Assembly: GCF_000160755.1 (NCBI RefSeq)
Contig: NZ_GG668576.1
Location: 48,939 to 112,938, forward strand
Source: Proteus mirabilis ATCC 29906
GTDB lineage: Bacteria > Pseudomonadota > Gammaproteobacteria > Enterobacterales > Enterobacteriaceae
Direction: 5' to 3'
Length of the DNA stretch: 64,000 bases
The notes under the pieces are model-generated. The model was given only the letters and a program-made list of their open reading frames with translations, was not told the origin of the DNA and made no database searches. The position numbers and the translations under genes are program-made. Below are positions 38,722 through 49,037 of this stretch, one piece after another. Each line of letters begins with the position of its first letter. Within the stretch, counting starts at the first letter, position 1.

Positions 38722-38749
38722 AAAACGGCTTTCTATTGAAAGCCGTTTT
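38722..38749 (+). terminator. Terminator of pheST-ihfA
   Basis: A 12-bp perfect stem (38722-38733 with 38738-38749), 4-nt loop and a long T run. Confidence 0.92.
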
Positions 38750-38991
38750 TTTTTCGACTTACTTCTACGATTTACTCCTTCTATTTTTCTTTTGCTTATC
38801 TGTGATAGCGCCTAATAGTCATTTTATTGTTTAAATAAGATGTGCTTGAGGGGAATAATCATTGGTTTAAAATTAATCATACTGGAAGGTTTATTTCCTT
38901 AGGATAGAAAATTATATTTTCTTCATTGAAAGGGACTGTGTTATGTTGCCCTACATTTATTAGCAATATATTTATAAAAATAGCGTAATTT

Positions 38992-40026
38992 ATGGGCTAT
39001 TTACTAAACAATATGAATAATCAATATGATGATCCGCTTAATCAATTACGACACAAACAGCAAATTAGTGATAAGCTAAAACTCACTTTGCTGGTGTTAG
39101 TTTTATTTGTTCTTATTGTTATCTCACTTTCAGCCGGTGAAATTTGGTTATTCCCCAATAAATGGCTCACTGAAGAAGCTAGTTTATTTATTTGGCAAAT
39201 TAGGCTTCCAAGAATATTGGCTGTGATGATGGTTGGCGCAAGCTTAGCGATTGCTGGTGCCATTATGCAGGCAATCTTTGAAAATCCGTTAGCAGAGCCG
39301 GGACTTTTAGGTGTAAGCAGTGGTGCGGGTGTTTGTGTTGTGTTACTGATTGTTTTCCAATTAGGAACTGCATACTGGTTAATAAGCAGTGCCGCGATAT
39401 TAGGGGCTTTGGGGATCACCTGCTTATTAATGTTTTTCTCACAAATAAAAAAACTATCTAATGCTCAATTATTATTAATAGGCGTAGCATTAGGGGTATT
39501 AGCAAGTGCTGTTATGACTTGGCTGGTCTATTTTAGCTCTGCGTTAGATTTAAGACAATTAATGTACTGGCTTATGGGGAGCTTTAGTGGCATTGACTGG
39601 CGTCACCAAATATTATTTTGGGCATTACTTCCAATCATCACACTTCTTATTTGGCAAGCCGATATTTTAAATTACCTTTCTCTGGGGAGTTTTGAAGCCA
39701 AAAAACTCGGCATTTCTGTGATTATATGGCGTAATTGGTTTATTTTAACCGTTGGTTTATTAATTGGTTTTAGCGTTGCTCTAGCCGGCGCAATTAGTTT
39801 TGTCGGGTTGATTGTACCGCATTTATTACGATTGTCTGGTATCACACATTATAAAACCTTGTTACCGGGCTGTGCTTTAACGGGAGCGAGTTTACTGATA
39901 TTCGCTGATTTAATATCAAGGCTGATGTTAAATGGCGCAGAAGTCCCTATTGGCGTGATAACTGCCACCTTAGGCGCACCTCTTTTTATTTGGTTATTAG
40001 CCACTAAACAGATGGAGCGCTTATAA
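38992..40026 (+). CDS. btuC: Vitamin B12 ABC importer permease BtuC
   Basis: A 344-residue FecCD-family permease with about ten membrane helices. FIWQIRLPRILAVMMVGASLAIAGAIMQAIFENPLAEPGLLGVSSGAG is highly like E. coli BtuC, and the coupling-helix end is VPIGVITATLGAPLFIWLL. It moves cobalamin from BtuF into the cytoplasm. The N-terminus has ~18 extra polar residues; an ATG at 39013 is an alternative start, and neither has a strong ribosome site. It lies 1 bp before btuD; no cobalamin riboswitch was recognised upstream. Confidence 0.92.
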   Translation: MGYLLNNMNNQYDDPLNQLRHKQQISDKLKLTLLVLVLFVLIVISLSAGEIWLFPNKWLTEEASLFIWQIRLPRILAVMMVGASLAIAGAIMQAIFENPLAEPGLLGVSSGAGVCVVLLIVFQLGTAYWLISSAAILGALGITCLLMFFSQIKKLSNAQLLLIGVALGVLASAVMTWLVYFSSALDLRQLMYWLMGSFSGIDWRHQILFWALLPIITLLIWQADILNYLSLGSFEAKKLGISVIIWRNWFILTVGLLIGFSVALAGAISFVGLIVPHLLRLSGITHYKTLLPGCALTGASLLIFADLISRLMLNGAEVPIGVITATLGAPLFIWLLATKQMERL

Positions 40027-40027
40027 T

Positions 40028-40777
40028 ATGGCACAATTAAAACTATATAAATTAGCTGTCAATAAAAGACTATATGGTATTACTGAACAAGTTAATGATG
40101 GCGAACGCATTCATTTAATTGGCGCGAATGGGGCGGGTAAAAGTACGTTGTTAATGGCCATTGCTGGTGAAGTTTCATACGTTGGAAATATATTTTTAAA
40201 CGAAACTTCAATGAGGGATTATAAAATTGCCGAACTTTCTAGAATACAAAGCGTTGTTAGACAACAATCGTTAGCTTTGCCATTTATGCCAGTGTTTCAT
40301 TATCTTTCTTTATCCTATCAGTTATCAAAAATGGATATTCAAGAATTGAATGCACTATTAAGCGATTTTCAAATCAATAAATTATTGTCAAAAAATATTC
40401 ATCATTTATCTGGTGGGGAATGGCAACGCGTTCGGATTGTTGCCACTTTTATACAATTATGGTCAAGCGATGATTTAACAGGAAAATTAATGATGCTTGA
40501 TGAGCCGACAAATAATTTAGATATTGTACAACTTACTTTATTGGATAAATGGCTAGATAAATTTTGTCTACAAGGTGGCAGTATTATTATGAGTACTCAT
40601 GATTTGAATCATTCTTATCTAAAAGCAGATAAGTTATGGTTTATGTTAGAGGGAAAAATAATCAACTCTGGTGACTCAGCACTTTTGTTGGATGAAAATT
40701 TATTATCTACTACATTTAATACTAAGATTAGATGTAATAGATCAGCAAATAGTGTAATTTGGCAAGTAATAGAGTGA
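40028..40777 (+). CDS. btuD: Vitamin B12 ABC importer ATPase BtuD
   Basis: A 249-residue ABC ATPase. Walker A is GANGAGKST (about 35-43), signature LSGGEWQRV (~124), Walker B LMMLDEPTN (~153), and the switch His in STHDLNHS. It powers BtuC. E. coli has btuE between btuC and btuD; here they are adjacent, and the arn operon follows 134 bp later. Confidence 0.92.
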   Translation: MAQLKLYKLAVNKRLYGITEQVNDGERIHLIGANGAGKSTLLMAIAGEVSYVGNIFLNETSMRDYKIAELSRIQSVVRQQSLALPFMPVFHYLSLSYQLSKMDIQELNALLSDFQINKLLSKNIHHLSGGEWQRVRIVATFIQLWSSDDLTGKLMMLDEPTNNLDIVQLTLLDKWLDKFCLQGGSIIMSTHDLNHSYLKADKLWFMLEGKIINSGDSALLLDENLLSTTFNTKIRCNRSANSVIWQVIE

Positions 40778-40813
40778 TGTTATTGAGTCAGAGTCTGCGC
40801 ATCGGAAATTATT

Positions 40814-40838
40814 AAGCCTTCTTTAAGGCTTTCTTAAT
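40814..40838 (+). promoter_or_regulatory. PmrA-box-like site and small hairpin before arnB
   Basis: TTTAAG-GCTTT-CTTAAT at 40822-40838 fits the PmrA consensus YTTAAK-N5-YTTAAK except for the last base class, which is T as allowed. It overlaps a 7-bp hairpin (40814-40820 with 40825-40831) that could end btuD transcripts. It lies about 75 bp before arnB, a sensible activator position. Confidence 0.6.
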
Positions 40839-40911
40839 AACAACGGGTGCTGTGAAACAGCAAATTGTATATAATTAGTTTTTATTCATTCATTAATTAG
40901 GCTACATTTTT

Positions 40912-42057
40912 ATGAGTCACTTTCTTCCATTCTCCCGTCCTGCTATCGGGGATGAAGAGATTAAAGCAGTTGAAAGCGTTTTACGCTCCGGCTGGATCAC
41001 AACAGGTCCCCAAAATCATCAGCTAGAACAAGATTTTTGTGAAAAATTTGGTAGCAAACATGCTATTGCGGTTTGTTCTGCAACAGCGGGTATGCATGTT
41101 GTTTTGATGGCGATGGGAATAGGGCCTGGTGATGAAGTTATTACACCTTCCCAAACTTGGGTATCAACTATCAATATCATTACGTTATTAGGCGCAGAGC
41201 CAGTAATGGTCGATATTGATCGTGACACATTAATGGTTAGCGCTGAATCGGTAAAAAAAGCGATTACCCCAAGAACCAAAGCAATTATCCCTGTGCATTA
41301 TGCCGGAGCGCCTTGTGATCTTGATGCACTCAGAGCGATTGCTGATGAGGCTGGCATTCCTCTAATTGAAGATGCAGCACATGCGATAGGTACTCGATAT
41401 AAAGATGAATGGATAGGTGAGAAGGGAACTTCTATTTTTTCTTTTCATGCCATTAAAAATGTCACTTGTGCCGAAGGTGGATTAGTTGTTACGGACGATG
41501 ATGAATTAGCCAATCGAGTCCGTTGCTTAAAATTTCATGGTTTGGGTGTTGATGCTTTTGATCGTCAAATTCAAGGACGTAAACCTCAAGCGGAAGTCGT
41601 TGAGCCTGGTTATAAATATAATCTCTCGGATATTCATGCTGCTATCGCGGTAGTGCAATTAAGTCGCTTAGAAGAAATGAATGCTAAACGTGCTGAGTTA
41701 GTTGCCCTTTATCGTGAAAAACTTCAAGATTCACCATTGGAAATGTTAAGTGTGCCGGAATATCCACACTTACATGCTAACCATCTCTTTATGGTCAGAG
41801 TTGATAAAAATGCCTGTGGTATCGATCGTGATACATTTATGGAAAAACTCAAACAAAAAGAGATTGGTACAGGGCTTCATTTCCGTGCTGCGCATACACA
41901 AAAATACTATCGTGAGCGCTACCCTTCGTTATCCCTTCCTCAATCAGAATGGAACTCTGCAACGTTATGCTCGCTGCCGCTGTTTCCTGATATGAGCAAT
42001 AAAGATGTTATTCGCGTTGTCGATGCGATCAATGAAATTCTTTCGGAGCATATCTAG
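40912..42057 (+). CDS. arnB: UDP-4-amino-4-deoxy-L-arabinose aminotransferase ArnB
   Basis: A 381-residue DegT/DnrJ-type PLP aminotransferase. The PLP Lys is in [15 protein letters not shown] (about residue 184), with the phosphate-binding ATAGM and EDAAHAIG motifs. It transaminates UDP-L-Ara4O using glutamate, giving UDP-L-Ara4N for lipid A modification and polymyxin resistance. First gene of arnBCADTEF; its TAG stop overlaps the GTG start of arnC by one base. Confidence 0.96.
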   Translation: MSHFLPFSRPAIGDEEIKAVESVLRSGWITTGPQNHQLEQDFCEKFGSKHAIAVCSATAGMHVVLMAMGIGPGDEVITPSQTWVSTINIITLLGAEPVMVDIDRDTLMVSAESVKKAITPRTKAIIPVHYAGAPCDLDALRAIADEAGIPLIEDAAHAIGTRYKDEWIGEKGTSIFSFHAIKNVTCAEGGLVVTDDDELANRVRCLKFHGLGVDAFDRQIQGRKPQAEVVEPGYKYNLSDIHAAIAVVQLSRLEEMNAKRAELVALYREKLQDSPLEMLSVPEYPHLHANHLFMVRVDKNACGIDRDTFMEKLKQKEIGTGLHFRAAHTQKYYRERYPSLSLPQSEWNSATLCSLPLFPDMSNKDVIRVVDAINEILSEHI

Positions 42058-43037
42058 TGTCAACATTTGAAAAAATCAATAAAGTATCAGTCGTTATTCC
42101 CGTTTATAACGAGGAAGAGAGTCTCCCACAGCTTTTAGAGCGAACAATCAAAAGCTGTAAACAGTTAGAACAAGAGTATGAGCTGATCCTTGTTGATGAC
42201 GGAAGCAGCGATAATTCAGCAAAAATGCTAGAAGAAGCTGCCAACATTGAAGATAACCATGTTATTGCGATTATTTTAAATCGCAACTATGGTCAACACT
42301 CCGCTATTATGGCGGGTTTTAACCAAGCTGATGGGGATTTAGTCATTACCTTAGATGCTGATTTACAAAACCCACCAGAGGAGATCCCCCGTTTAGTGGC
42401 AACCGCAGAAGAGGGGTATGATGTTGTCGGAACTCGACGCCGTAACCGTCAAGATTCGTGGTTTCGTAAAACGGCCTCTAAAATGATTAATGCCATGATA
42501 ACCAAGGCAACAGGTCGTTCAATGGGGGATTATGGTTGTATGTTAAGAGCATATCGTCGTCATATTATTGATGCGATGTTGCAATGCCATGAGCGTAGTA
42601 CTTTTATCCCAATTTTAGCGAATACCTTCGCTCGTCGTACGATTGAAATTGAAGTCGCTCACGCTGAGCGTGAATATGGTGATTCAAAATACAGTTTCTT
42701 AAAACTCATCAATTTGATGTACGACTTATTAACCTGTCTGACAACTGCACCATTACGTTTATTAAGTGTCGTAGGTAGTGTGATTGCTGTTGCCGGCTTT
42801 TTACTTGCCGTATTACTGATTGTACTACGACTTATTTTCGGTGCAATTTGGGCGGCAGACGGAGTGTTTACACTCTTTGCTATCTTATTCATGTTTATCG
42901 GTGCGCAGTTCGTTGCAATGGGTCTATTAGGTGAATATATAGGCCGAATTTATAATGATGTAAGAGCGCGTCCTCGGTATTTTATCCAAAAAGTGGTTGG
43001 CGTTAAAAAACCCAACAAAAATCAGGAAGAAGACTAA
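42057..43037 (+). CDS. arnC: Undecaprenyl-phosphate Ara4FN transferase ArnC
   Basis: A 326-residue GT2 glycosyltransferase. N-terminal [13 protein letters not shown] and the [15 protein letters not shown] metal/nucleotide site are clear, followed by two C-terminal membrane helices (~235-255 and ~270-292). It transfers 4-formamido-arabinose to undecaprenyl phosphate on the cytoplasmic face. GTG start overlapping arnB; stop overlaps the arnA ATG (TAATG). Confidence 0.95.
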   Translation: MSTFEKINKVSVVIPVYNEEESLPQLLERTIKSCKQLEQEYELILVDDGSSDNSAKMLEEAANIEDNHVIAIILNRNYGQHSAIMAGFNQADGDLVITLDADLQNPPEEIPRLVATAEEGYDVVGTRRRNRQDSWFRKTASKMINAMITKATGRSMGDYGCMLRAYRRHIIDAMLQCHERSTFIPILANTFARRTIEIEVAHAEREYGDSKYSFLKLINLMYDLLTCLTTAPLRLLSVVGSVIAVAGFLLAVLLIVLRLIFGAIWAADGVFTLFAILFMFIGAQFVAMGLLGEYIGRIYNDVRARPRYFIQKVVGVKKPNKNQEED

Positions 43038-45019
43038 TGAAAGCAATAGTATTTGCCTATCATGATATTGGCTGTGTTGGTTTAAAAGCACTTGAAAAAG
43101 CGGGTTTCGATATTCAAGCTGTATTTACCCATACTGACGATCCTAACGAAAATCATTTCTTCTCATCCGTAGCGCGTGTTAGCGCAGAAATGGGATTAAC
43201 CGTGTTTGCTCCAGAAAACGTTAATCATCCATTATGGATTGAGCGTATTCGTGAGATGAAGCCAGATGTCATTTTCTCTTTCTATTATCGCCATATGCTA
43301 AGCGATGAGATCCTGAATTTAGCACCTAAAGGTGCATTTAATTTACATGGCTCTTTATTACCTAAATATCGCGGTCGTGCACCTATCAATTGGGCCATTG
43401 TCAATGGTGAAACTGAAACAGGTGTCACTTTACATAAAATGACGGCTAAAGCAGATGCTGGTGATATCGTTGCACAAGAAAAAGTAACGATTGAAGATAC
43501 TGATACTTCATTAATTTTACATGAAAAAGTCAGAGAAGCTGCGGCGAAATTAATGGCTCATACGTTACCGCATATCGCCTCAGGTAACTATTCAACAACA
43601 GCGCAAGATGAAAGCCAAGCAACTTATTATGGTCGTCGTTGTGCTGATGATGGTTTAATTGACTGGAATGCAGATGCTAAAACGGTTCATAATTTAGTTC
43701 GTGCCGTTACTGAACCATACCCAGGTGCTTTCACTTTCTTAGGTGAGCGCAAAATGATTATCTGGCGCGCACGTCCAGTGGCAGATAACCAAGGTAAACG
43801 TCCGGGTACTGTTATTTCAACTGAGCCTTTAGTTATCGCATGTGCGAAAGGTGCAATTGAAGTTATCACAGGTCAAAGTGAAAATGGTCTTTATGTTCAA
43901 GGCAGCCGTTTAGCCACTGAAATGGGGATCGTGACAGATGTACGCGTTGGACCAAAAGCAACAGCACAAGTGAAACGTCGTCAACGTGTACTGATTTTAG
44001 GTGTCAATGGCTTTATTGGTAACCACCTAACTGAGCGTTTATTAAAAGATGGTAACTATGATATCTATGGTATGGATATCGGTTCATCAGCAATTGAACG
44101 CTTTATTGGTAACCCTCGTTTCCACTTTATTGAAGGTGATGTCAGCATTCATACAGAATGGATTGAATATCACATCAAGAAATGTGATGTGATCTTGCCA
44201 TTAGTAGCGATTGCAACACCGATTGAATATACCCGTAATCCATTACGTGTATTTGAATTAGATTTTGAAGAGAACTTAAAAATTGTTCGTTATTGTGTTA
44301 AATACAATAAACGTATTATTTTCCCATCCACATCAGAAGTATACGGTATGTGCGATGATAAAGAGTTCGATGAAGATAATTCACGCTTAATCGTCGGTCC
44401 TATTAATAAACAACGTTGGATTTACTCTGTTTCTAAACAGTTATTAGACCGAGTTATTTGGGCTTATGGTGCTAAAGAAGGGCTGAAATTCACTTTATTC
44501 CGTCCATTTAACTGGATGGGGCCACGTCTTGATAACTTAAATTCAGCGCGTATTGGTAGCTCTCGTGCAATTACTCAGTTAATTTTGAACTTAGTGGAAG
44601 GTTCACCGATTAAACTGGTTGATGGTGGTGAGCAAAAACGTTGTTTCACTGATATTAATGATGGTATTGAAGCATTATTCCGCATTATTGAAAATCGTGA
44701 TAACAAATGTGATGGTCAGATCATCAATATCGGTAACCCAACTAACGAAGCAAGTATTCGTGAGCTAGCAGAAATGCTGTTAGATTGCTTTGAAAAACAT
44801 GAGTTACGCGGTCACTTCCCTCCATTTGCTGGCTTCAAGAAAATCGAAAGTAGCAGTTACTACGGTAAAGGCTATCAAGATGTTGAACACCGCAAACCAA
44901 GCATCAAAAATGCTGAGCGTCTATTAGATTGGAAACCAACTATCGAAACACGCCAAACGGTAGAAGAGACATTAGACTTCTTCTTACGTGGTGCAGTTGA
45001 AGAGTTAGGTAATAAGTAA
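43037..45019 (+). CDS. arnA: Bifunctional ArnA (formyltransferase / UDP-GlcA decarboxylase)
   Basis: 660 residues, the full bifunctional length. The N-terminal formyltransferase (1-~300) has [19 protein letters not shown] with the catalytic Asn/His, and an Asp in AKADAGDIV. The C-terminal NAD+ decarboxylase (~315-660) has [17 protein letters not shown] and YSVSKQLLD (Tyr-Lys pair). It makes UDP-L-Ara4O and formylates UDP-L-Ara4N. One-base overlaps on both sides indicate tight coupling. Confidence 0.96.
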
Positions 45020-45912
45020 TGAAGAAAGTTGGCTTGAGAGTCGATGTGGATACTTATCGGGGTACAAAAGAAGGTATTCCACAATTGCTGGATGTCTTTA
45101 ACAAGCATAACATTCAGGCCAGCTTTTTCTTCAGTGTCGGTCCAGATAATATGGGGCGCCATTTATGGCGCCTTTTAAAACCGAAATTTCTGTGGAAAAT
45201 GCTAAGGTCGAATGCCGCTTCATTATATGGACTGGATATTCTATTAGCCGGTACGGCGTGGCCGGGTAAAAAAATTGCCAAAAATTTAGGCTATTTGATG
45301 AAACAAACCCAAGATGCGGGGCATGAAGTCGGATTACACTCATGGGATCATCAAGGTTGGCAAGCTAAAGTAGGCCGTTGGTCAACAGAAGAATTAATGC
45401 AACAGGTTCGTTTAGGTGTAGAAGCACTGGAAAAAGCACTTGAAAAACCTGTAAAATGTTCTGCGGTTGCTGGGTGGCGTGCTGATGAACGTGTTCTAAT
45501 GGTTAAAGAAGCTTTCCAATTTGACTACAATAGTGATTGTCGGGGAACGCATCCATTTAGGCCAGTTCTAGAAAATGGTTCTATCGGTACAGTGCAAATT
45601 CCAGTAACATTACCAACTTATGATGAAGTGGTCGGTACTAAGGTAAAGGACGAAGATTTTAATCAATTTATTATTGATGAAATCAAAAAAGATCAGGGTA
45701 TACCTGTTTATACTATTCATACCGAAGTTGAGGGAATGTCAAAAGCGGCTCAATTTGAGCAGTTATTGGCAATGATTGCAAACGAAGGCATCGAATTCTG
45801 TCCATTAAGCCATCTACTACCACAAGATATAGACATGCTTCCGATGGGTAAAGTTGTCCGATCTGACTTTCCAGGTCGAGAAGGCTGGTTAGGGTGCCAA
45901 CAAGAGGTCTAA
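45019..45912 (+). CDS. arnD: Ara4FN-undecaprenyl-phosphate deformylase ArnD
   Basis: A 297-residue NodB/CE4 polysaccharide deacetylase-type enzyme. The metal motifs are [10 protein letters not shown] (Asp pair) near residue 6 and [13 protein letters not shown] (H-x4-H) near 103. It removes the formyl group from the lipid carrier intermediate, making Ara4N transfer irreversible. It overlaps arnA by one base; arnT starts 7 bp later. Confidence 0.95.
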
Positions 45913-45919
45913 CAAAACT

Positions 45920-47581
45920 ATGTTGAATAACCGGGCGAGTAAAATCGGGGCCATCCTCTTGGCTCTTTTTTTTGTTCTTACCTACTTATTTCCATTGAAC
46001 AGCCGGTTATTATGGCAACCTGATGAAACACGTTATGCGGAAATTAGCCGTGAAATGGTGGTGAGCGGGAACTGGATTGTTCCCCATATGCTTGATATCC
46101 GCTATTTTGAAAAACCAATAGCAGGTTACTGGATTAATAATATTAGCCAGTTAATATTTGGCCACACCAATTTTGCCGTACGCTTTGGTTCAGTTATTTC
46201 TATCCTATTAAGTGCGCTACTTATTTATTTATTAGCACGGATGATGTGGCGTAATCGCCAAGTCGCTTTTGTGGCTAGCTTAATTTATTTATCCATGTTT
46301 TTGGTGTTTAGCGTCGGAACTTATAGCGTACTTGATCCGATGTTAGCGCTTTGGGTTACGGCAAGTATGGTGTGTTGTTTTTGGGCGTTGAAAGCAACCA
46401 CGGTAAAAACGCGTATACTGGCATGGATAACGCTAGGTTTAGCTTGTGGTATGGCCTTTATGACCAAAGGCTTTTTGGCATTAGCTATCCCTGTTATCGT
46501 GATGATCCCTGTAACCCTTTACCAAAAACAGTTCACTCGGATGTTACTCTATGGTGTGCTTGCTGTTTTAAGTGCGGCGTTAATTAGCTTGCCGTGGGTT
46601 TTAGCGGTGGCGAAGGCTGAGCCTGATTATTGGCACTATTTCTTTTGGGTTGAGCATATCCAGCGTTTTTCTGGTGATGATGCTCAGCATAGTTCCCCTT
46701 TCTGGTATTACATCCCTATAATTTTACTGGGTGTTATTCCTTGGCTTGGATTATTACCAGGGGCACTAACTAGTGCATGGAAGAAGCGCCGTAAGCGTCC
46801 TGAACTCTTTTTCTTACTATGTTGGTTTGTAGTACCTTTCCTATTTTTTAGTATCGCGAAAGGTAAATTACCTACTTACATGTTGCCATTTATGGGACCG
46901 TTGGCGATGTTAATGGCCAAATACGGTGTAGACTGTGCTAGAAAATTTAAAATGAAAGCACTGCGCATTAATGGCTATATTAATATTTTTATTGGTGTTG
47001 CTGCTGTTGTTGCGATATTAATTATTCAATTGGTTTCTTCTAAACCTATCTATATGCCTTATGAATGGTCAAAATGGGTATTAGCGATTGTCGCTTTCTC
47101 ATTATGGGGCATCATTGGTTATCTCTGCTCTACATTAAATGGTAAACATTGGCTATGGGCAGCCTCTTGCTCTTTAGGGGTAAGCTTATGTATTGGGCAA
47201 GCCATTCCCAATAGCTCTATTGATGGTAAATTACCGCAAGAGTTTATTCGCCAAAATATCGATACCCTCAATGCGAGCAAATATATAGTCAGTAACAGCG
47301 TTGGTGTGGGGGCTGGATTAGCTTGGGAATTGCAACGTAGCGATATCTACCTTTATGAGAGAACAGGGGAATTAACCTATGGAATTGAATATCCAGATTC
47401 TCAACATAGATTACTAAAACCTGAAAGTTTTGAGCAATGGTTAGAAAATGCCAGAAAAGAAGGTAATGTCTCTGTGGTGATCACTTATAAAGATCCGAAG
47501 AAACTGGCGCAGATGCCACGACCTGAAGAGTTAGTGACGAATCGTCGTATGGCTATTTTGACCTATGAGAAACGTAAGTAA
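45920..47581 (+). CDS. arnT: Lipid A 4-amino-4-deoxy-L-arabinose transferase ArnT
   Basis: A 553-residue GT-C transferase with about 12-13 membrane helices. The first periplasmic loop carries WQPDETRYAEISREMV with the catalytic acidic residues, followed by YFEKPIAGYWI. It moves L-Ara4N from undecaprenyl phosphate to lipid A phosphates on the periplasmic side, lowering negative charge and giving polymyxin resistance. Its stop overlaps arnE by one base. Confidence 0.96.
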   Translation: MLNNRASKIGAILLALFFVLTYLFPLNSRLLWQPDETRYAEISREMVVSGNWIVPHMLDIRYFEKPIAGYWINNISQLIFGHTNFAVRFGSVISILLSALLIYLLARMMWRNRQVAFVASLIYLSMFLVFSVGTYSVLDPMLALWVTASMVCCFWALKATTVKTRILAWITLGLACGMAFMTKGFLALAIPVIVMIPVTLYQKQFTRMLLYGVLAVLSAALISLPWVLAVAKAEPDYWHYFFWVEHIQRFSGDDAQHSSPFWYYIPIILLGVIPWLGLLPGALTSAWKKRRKRPELFFLLCWFVVPFLFFSIAKGKLPTYMLPFMGPLAMLMAKYGVDCARKFKMKALRINGYINIFIGVAAVVAILIIQLVSSKPIYMPYEWSKWVLAIVAFSLWGIIGYLCSTLNGKHWLWAASCSLGVSLCIGQAIPNSSIDGKLPQEFIRQNIDTLNASKYIVSNSVGVGAGLAWELQRSDIYLYERTGELTYGIEYPDSQHRLLKPESFEQWLENARKEGNVSVVITYKDPKKLAQMPRPEELVTNRRMAILTYEKRK

Positions 47582-47922
47582 TGGCCTTTTTTTTGTTACT
47601 TATTGTTAGTTTGCTAACCTGTATTGGCCAAGTTTGTCAGAAACAAGCAGTGGTGAGTTGGCAAAATAATTCAACCACTAAAGCCAGAAAGACGATTTTC
47701 TGGCTTATTACTGCCATCGCTATGCTAGGCTTTGGCATGTTATTTTGGTTACGTTTACTGCAAATCCTCCCACTTAGTATTGCTTATCCGATGTTGAGTA
47801 TTAACTTTATTGTCGTCACTTTGATAGGCCAATTTATCTATAAAGAGACGGTTAATGTGAAACATTGGGTTGGTATTGCCTCGATTATGTTAGGTATTGT
47901 GTTAATGAGTATGCAGTCATGA
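47581..47922 (+). CDS. arnE: Ara4N-lipid flippase subunit ArnE
   Basis: A 113-residue small multidrug-resistance (EmrE-like) protein with four predicted helices. With ArnF it is proposed to flip the undecaprenyl-phosphate-Ara4N carrier to the periplasmic face. It overlaps arnT by one base and arnF by four (ATGA). Confidence 0.92.
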   Translation: MAFFLLLIVSLLTCIGQVCQKQAVVSWQNNSTTKARKTIFWLITAIAMLGFGMLFWLRLLQILPLSIAYPMLSINFIVVTLIGQFIYKETVNVKHWVGIASIMLGIVLMSMQS

Positions 47923-48320
47923 AAACCGGTTACTTATGGGCCATCGCCAGTGCATTATTAGTCACAGTTGCACAACTACTGTTAAAAATAGGTATGTCAG
48001 AATTACCTGATCTGCAATTAGAAAAACAGTGGTTTGATCTTCATTGGTTATGGGCAAACATAATACCTATCAGCGTTGTTTTCGTGGGACTGATTGGCTA
48101 CGTACTGTCAATGGTTTGTTGGTTATTGACTTTACGTACAATTCCCCTAAACAAAGCTTATCCACTCATCAGCCTTAGCTATGTCTTTGTTTATATTCTC
48201 GCGGTAGTTTTACCTTGGTTTCAAGAAACGCTGTCGTGGTCTAAAACAATAGGTATCATTTTTATTATGCTAGGTGTTTGGTTAATAAGCCAAAAAACGG
48301 AGCAAACAACATCGCATTAG
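47919..48320 (+). CDS. arnF: Ara4N-lipid flippase subunit ArnF
   Basis: A 133-residue EmrE-like membrane protein with four helices, last gene of arnBCADTEF. The frame is open 18 codons further upstream inside arnE, but MKTGYLWAIASALLV at 47919 is the family start and gives the ATGA overlap with arnE. No strong terminator follows before nlpC. Confidence 0.92.
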   Translation: MKTGYLWAIASALLVTVAQLLLKIGMSELPDLQLEKQWFDLHWLWANIIPISVVFVGLIGYVLSMVCWLLTLRTIPLNKAYPLISLSYVFVYILAVVLPWFQETLSWSKTIGIIFIMLGVWLISQKTEQTTSH

Positions 48321-48428
48321 CTTAACTTAGAGAGTGTTATTTTCTCTTTAAAGTGAGCTATTGTGCGATTGACACTATCAATGCTTGTGTATTCACCTTC
48401 AATCACTTGTTTTTACGTAAAAAAGCAG

Positions 48429-48446
48429 ATAGATTTTAAAATCTAT
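48429..48446. repeat. 18-bp perfect palindrome before nlpC
   Basis: ATAGATTTTAAAATCTAT reads the same on both strands and lies 22 bp before the nlpC ATG. It could be a regulator site or a hairpin near the ribosome site. No known operator is recognised. Confidence 0.7.
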
Positions 48447-48468
48447 TGTCAATAATTGGGTGGATGCA

Positions 48469-48960
48469 ATGAGAAAGCCTACTTTTTATTCTTTCTTACT
48501 CTGTATTATTCTGCTAGCTGGATGCTCATCGAGTCCCTCTAAGCGTCTCCCACCCGCGCCCCCGTTAAAAACGCAACTTTCTGATCCTATTATGGTCATT
48601 GTGCAATTAAAATCTCAGCTAGAGCAATGGTATGGTACGCCTTATCGCTATGGTGGCATGAGCCCATCAGGTATTGATTGCTCAGGGTTTGTGTATAGGA
48701 CTTATAGTGATCGTTTTGATATACAACTGCCAAGAATGACTATCGATCAAACTAAATATGGTACACAAATTAGTAAAAGTGATTTGATGCCTGGTGATTT
48801 AGTATTTTTCAAAACAGGAGGAGGGGATAACGGGCTTCATGTTGGTATTTATGATACTGACAATACCTTTATTCATGCTTCTACCAGTAAAGGCGTTATT
48901 CGTTCATCATTAGATAATGCCTATTGGAAAAAAACTTTCTGGCAGGCTCGTCGATTGTAA
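48469..48960 (+). CDS. nlpC: NlpC/P60 lipoprotein endopeptidase
   Basis: 163 residues. The lipobox LLAGC places the lipid-attached Cys near residue 19. The C40 peptidase domain follows with the catalytic Cys in GIDCSGFVYRTY, His in GLHVGIYD and the third residue in FIHASTS. These enzymes cut peptidoglycan stem peptides. A GTG three codons upstream is possible, but the ATG matches E. coli NlpC. It follows the arn operon by about 150 bp. Confidence 0.92.
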   Translation: MRKPTFYSFLLCIILLAGCSSSPSKRLPPAPPLKTQLSDPIMVIVQLKSQLEQWYGTPYRYGGMSPSGIDCSGFVYRTYSDRFDIQLPRMTIDQTKYGTQISKSDLMPGDLVFFKTGGGDNGLHVGIYDTDNTFIHASTSKGVIRSSLDNAYWKKTFWQARRL

Positions 48961-49037
48961 TTTTGTGCCATTGAAGGCGCTAACCTACTGAGTGTTATGC
49001 TATCTTATAGCTAACTTTTTTCATATAGGGATATCTT

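Noticed and set aside
38750-38991. Cobalamin riboswitch before btuC
   Set aside because: No B12-box-like sequence or large conserved fold recognised in the short upstream region.
47865-47918. Longer N-terminus for arnF inside arnE
   Set aside because: The upstream codons do not resemble ArnF; the ATG at 47919 gives the usual ATGA overlap and family start.
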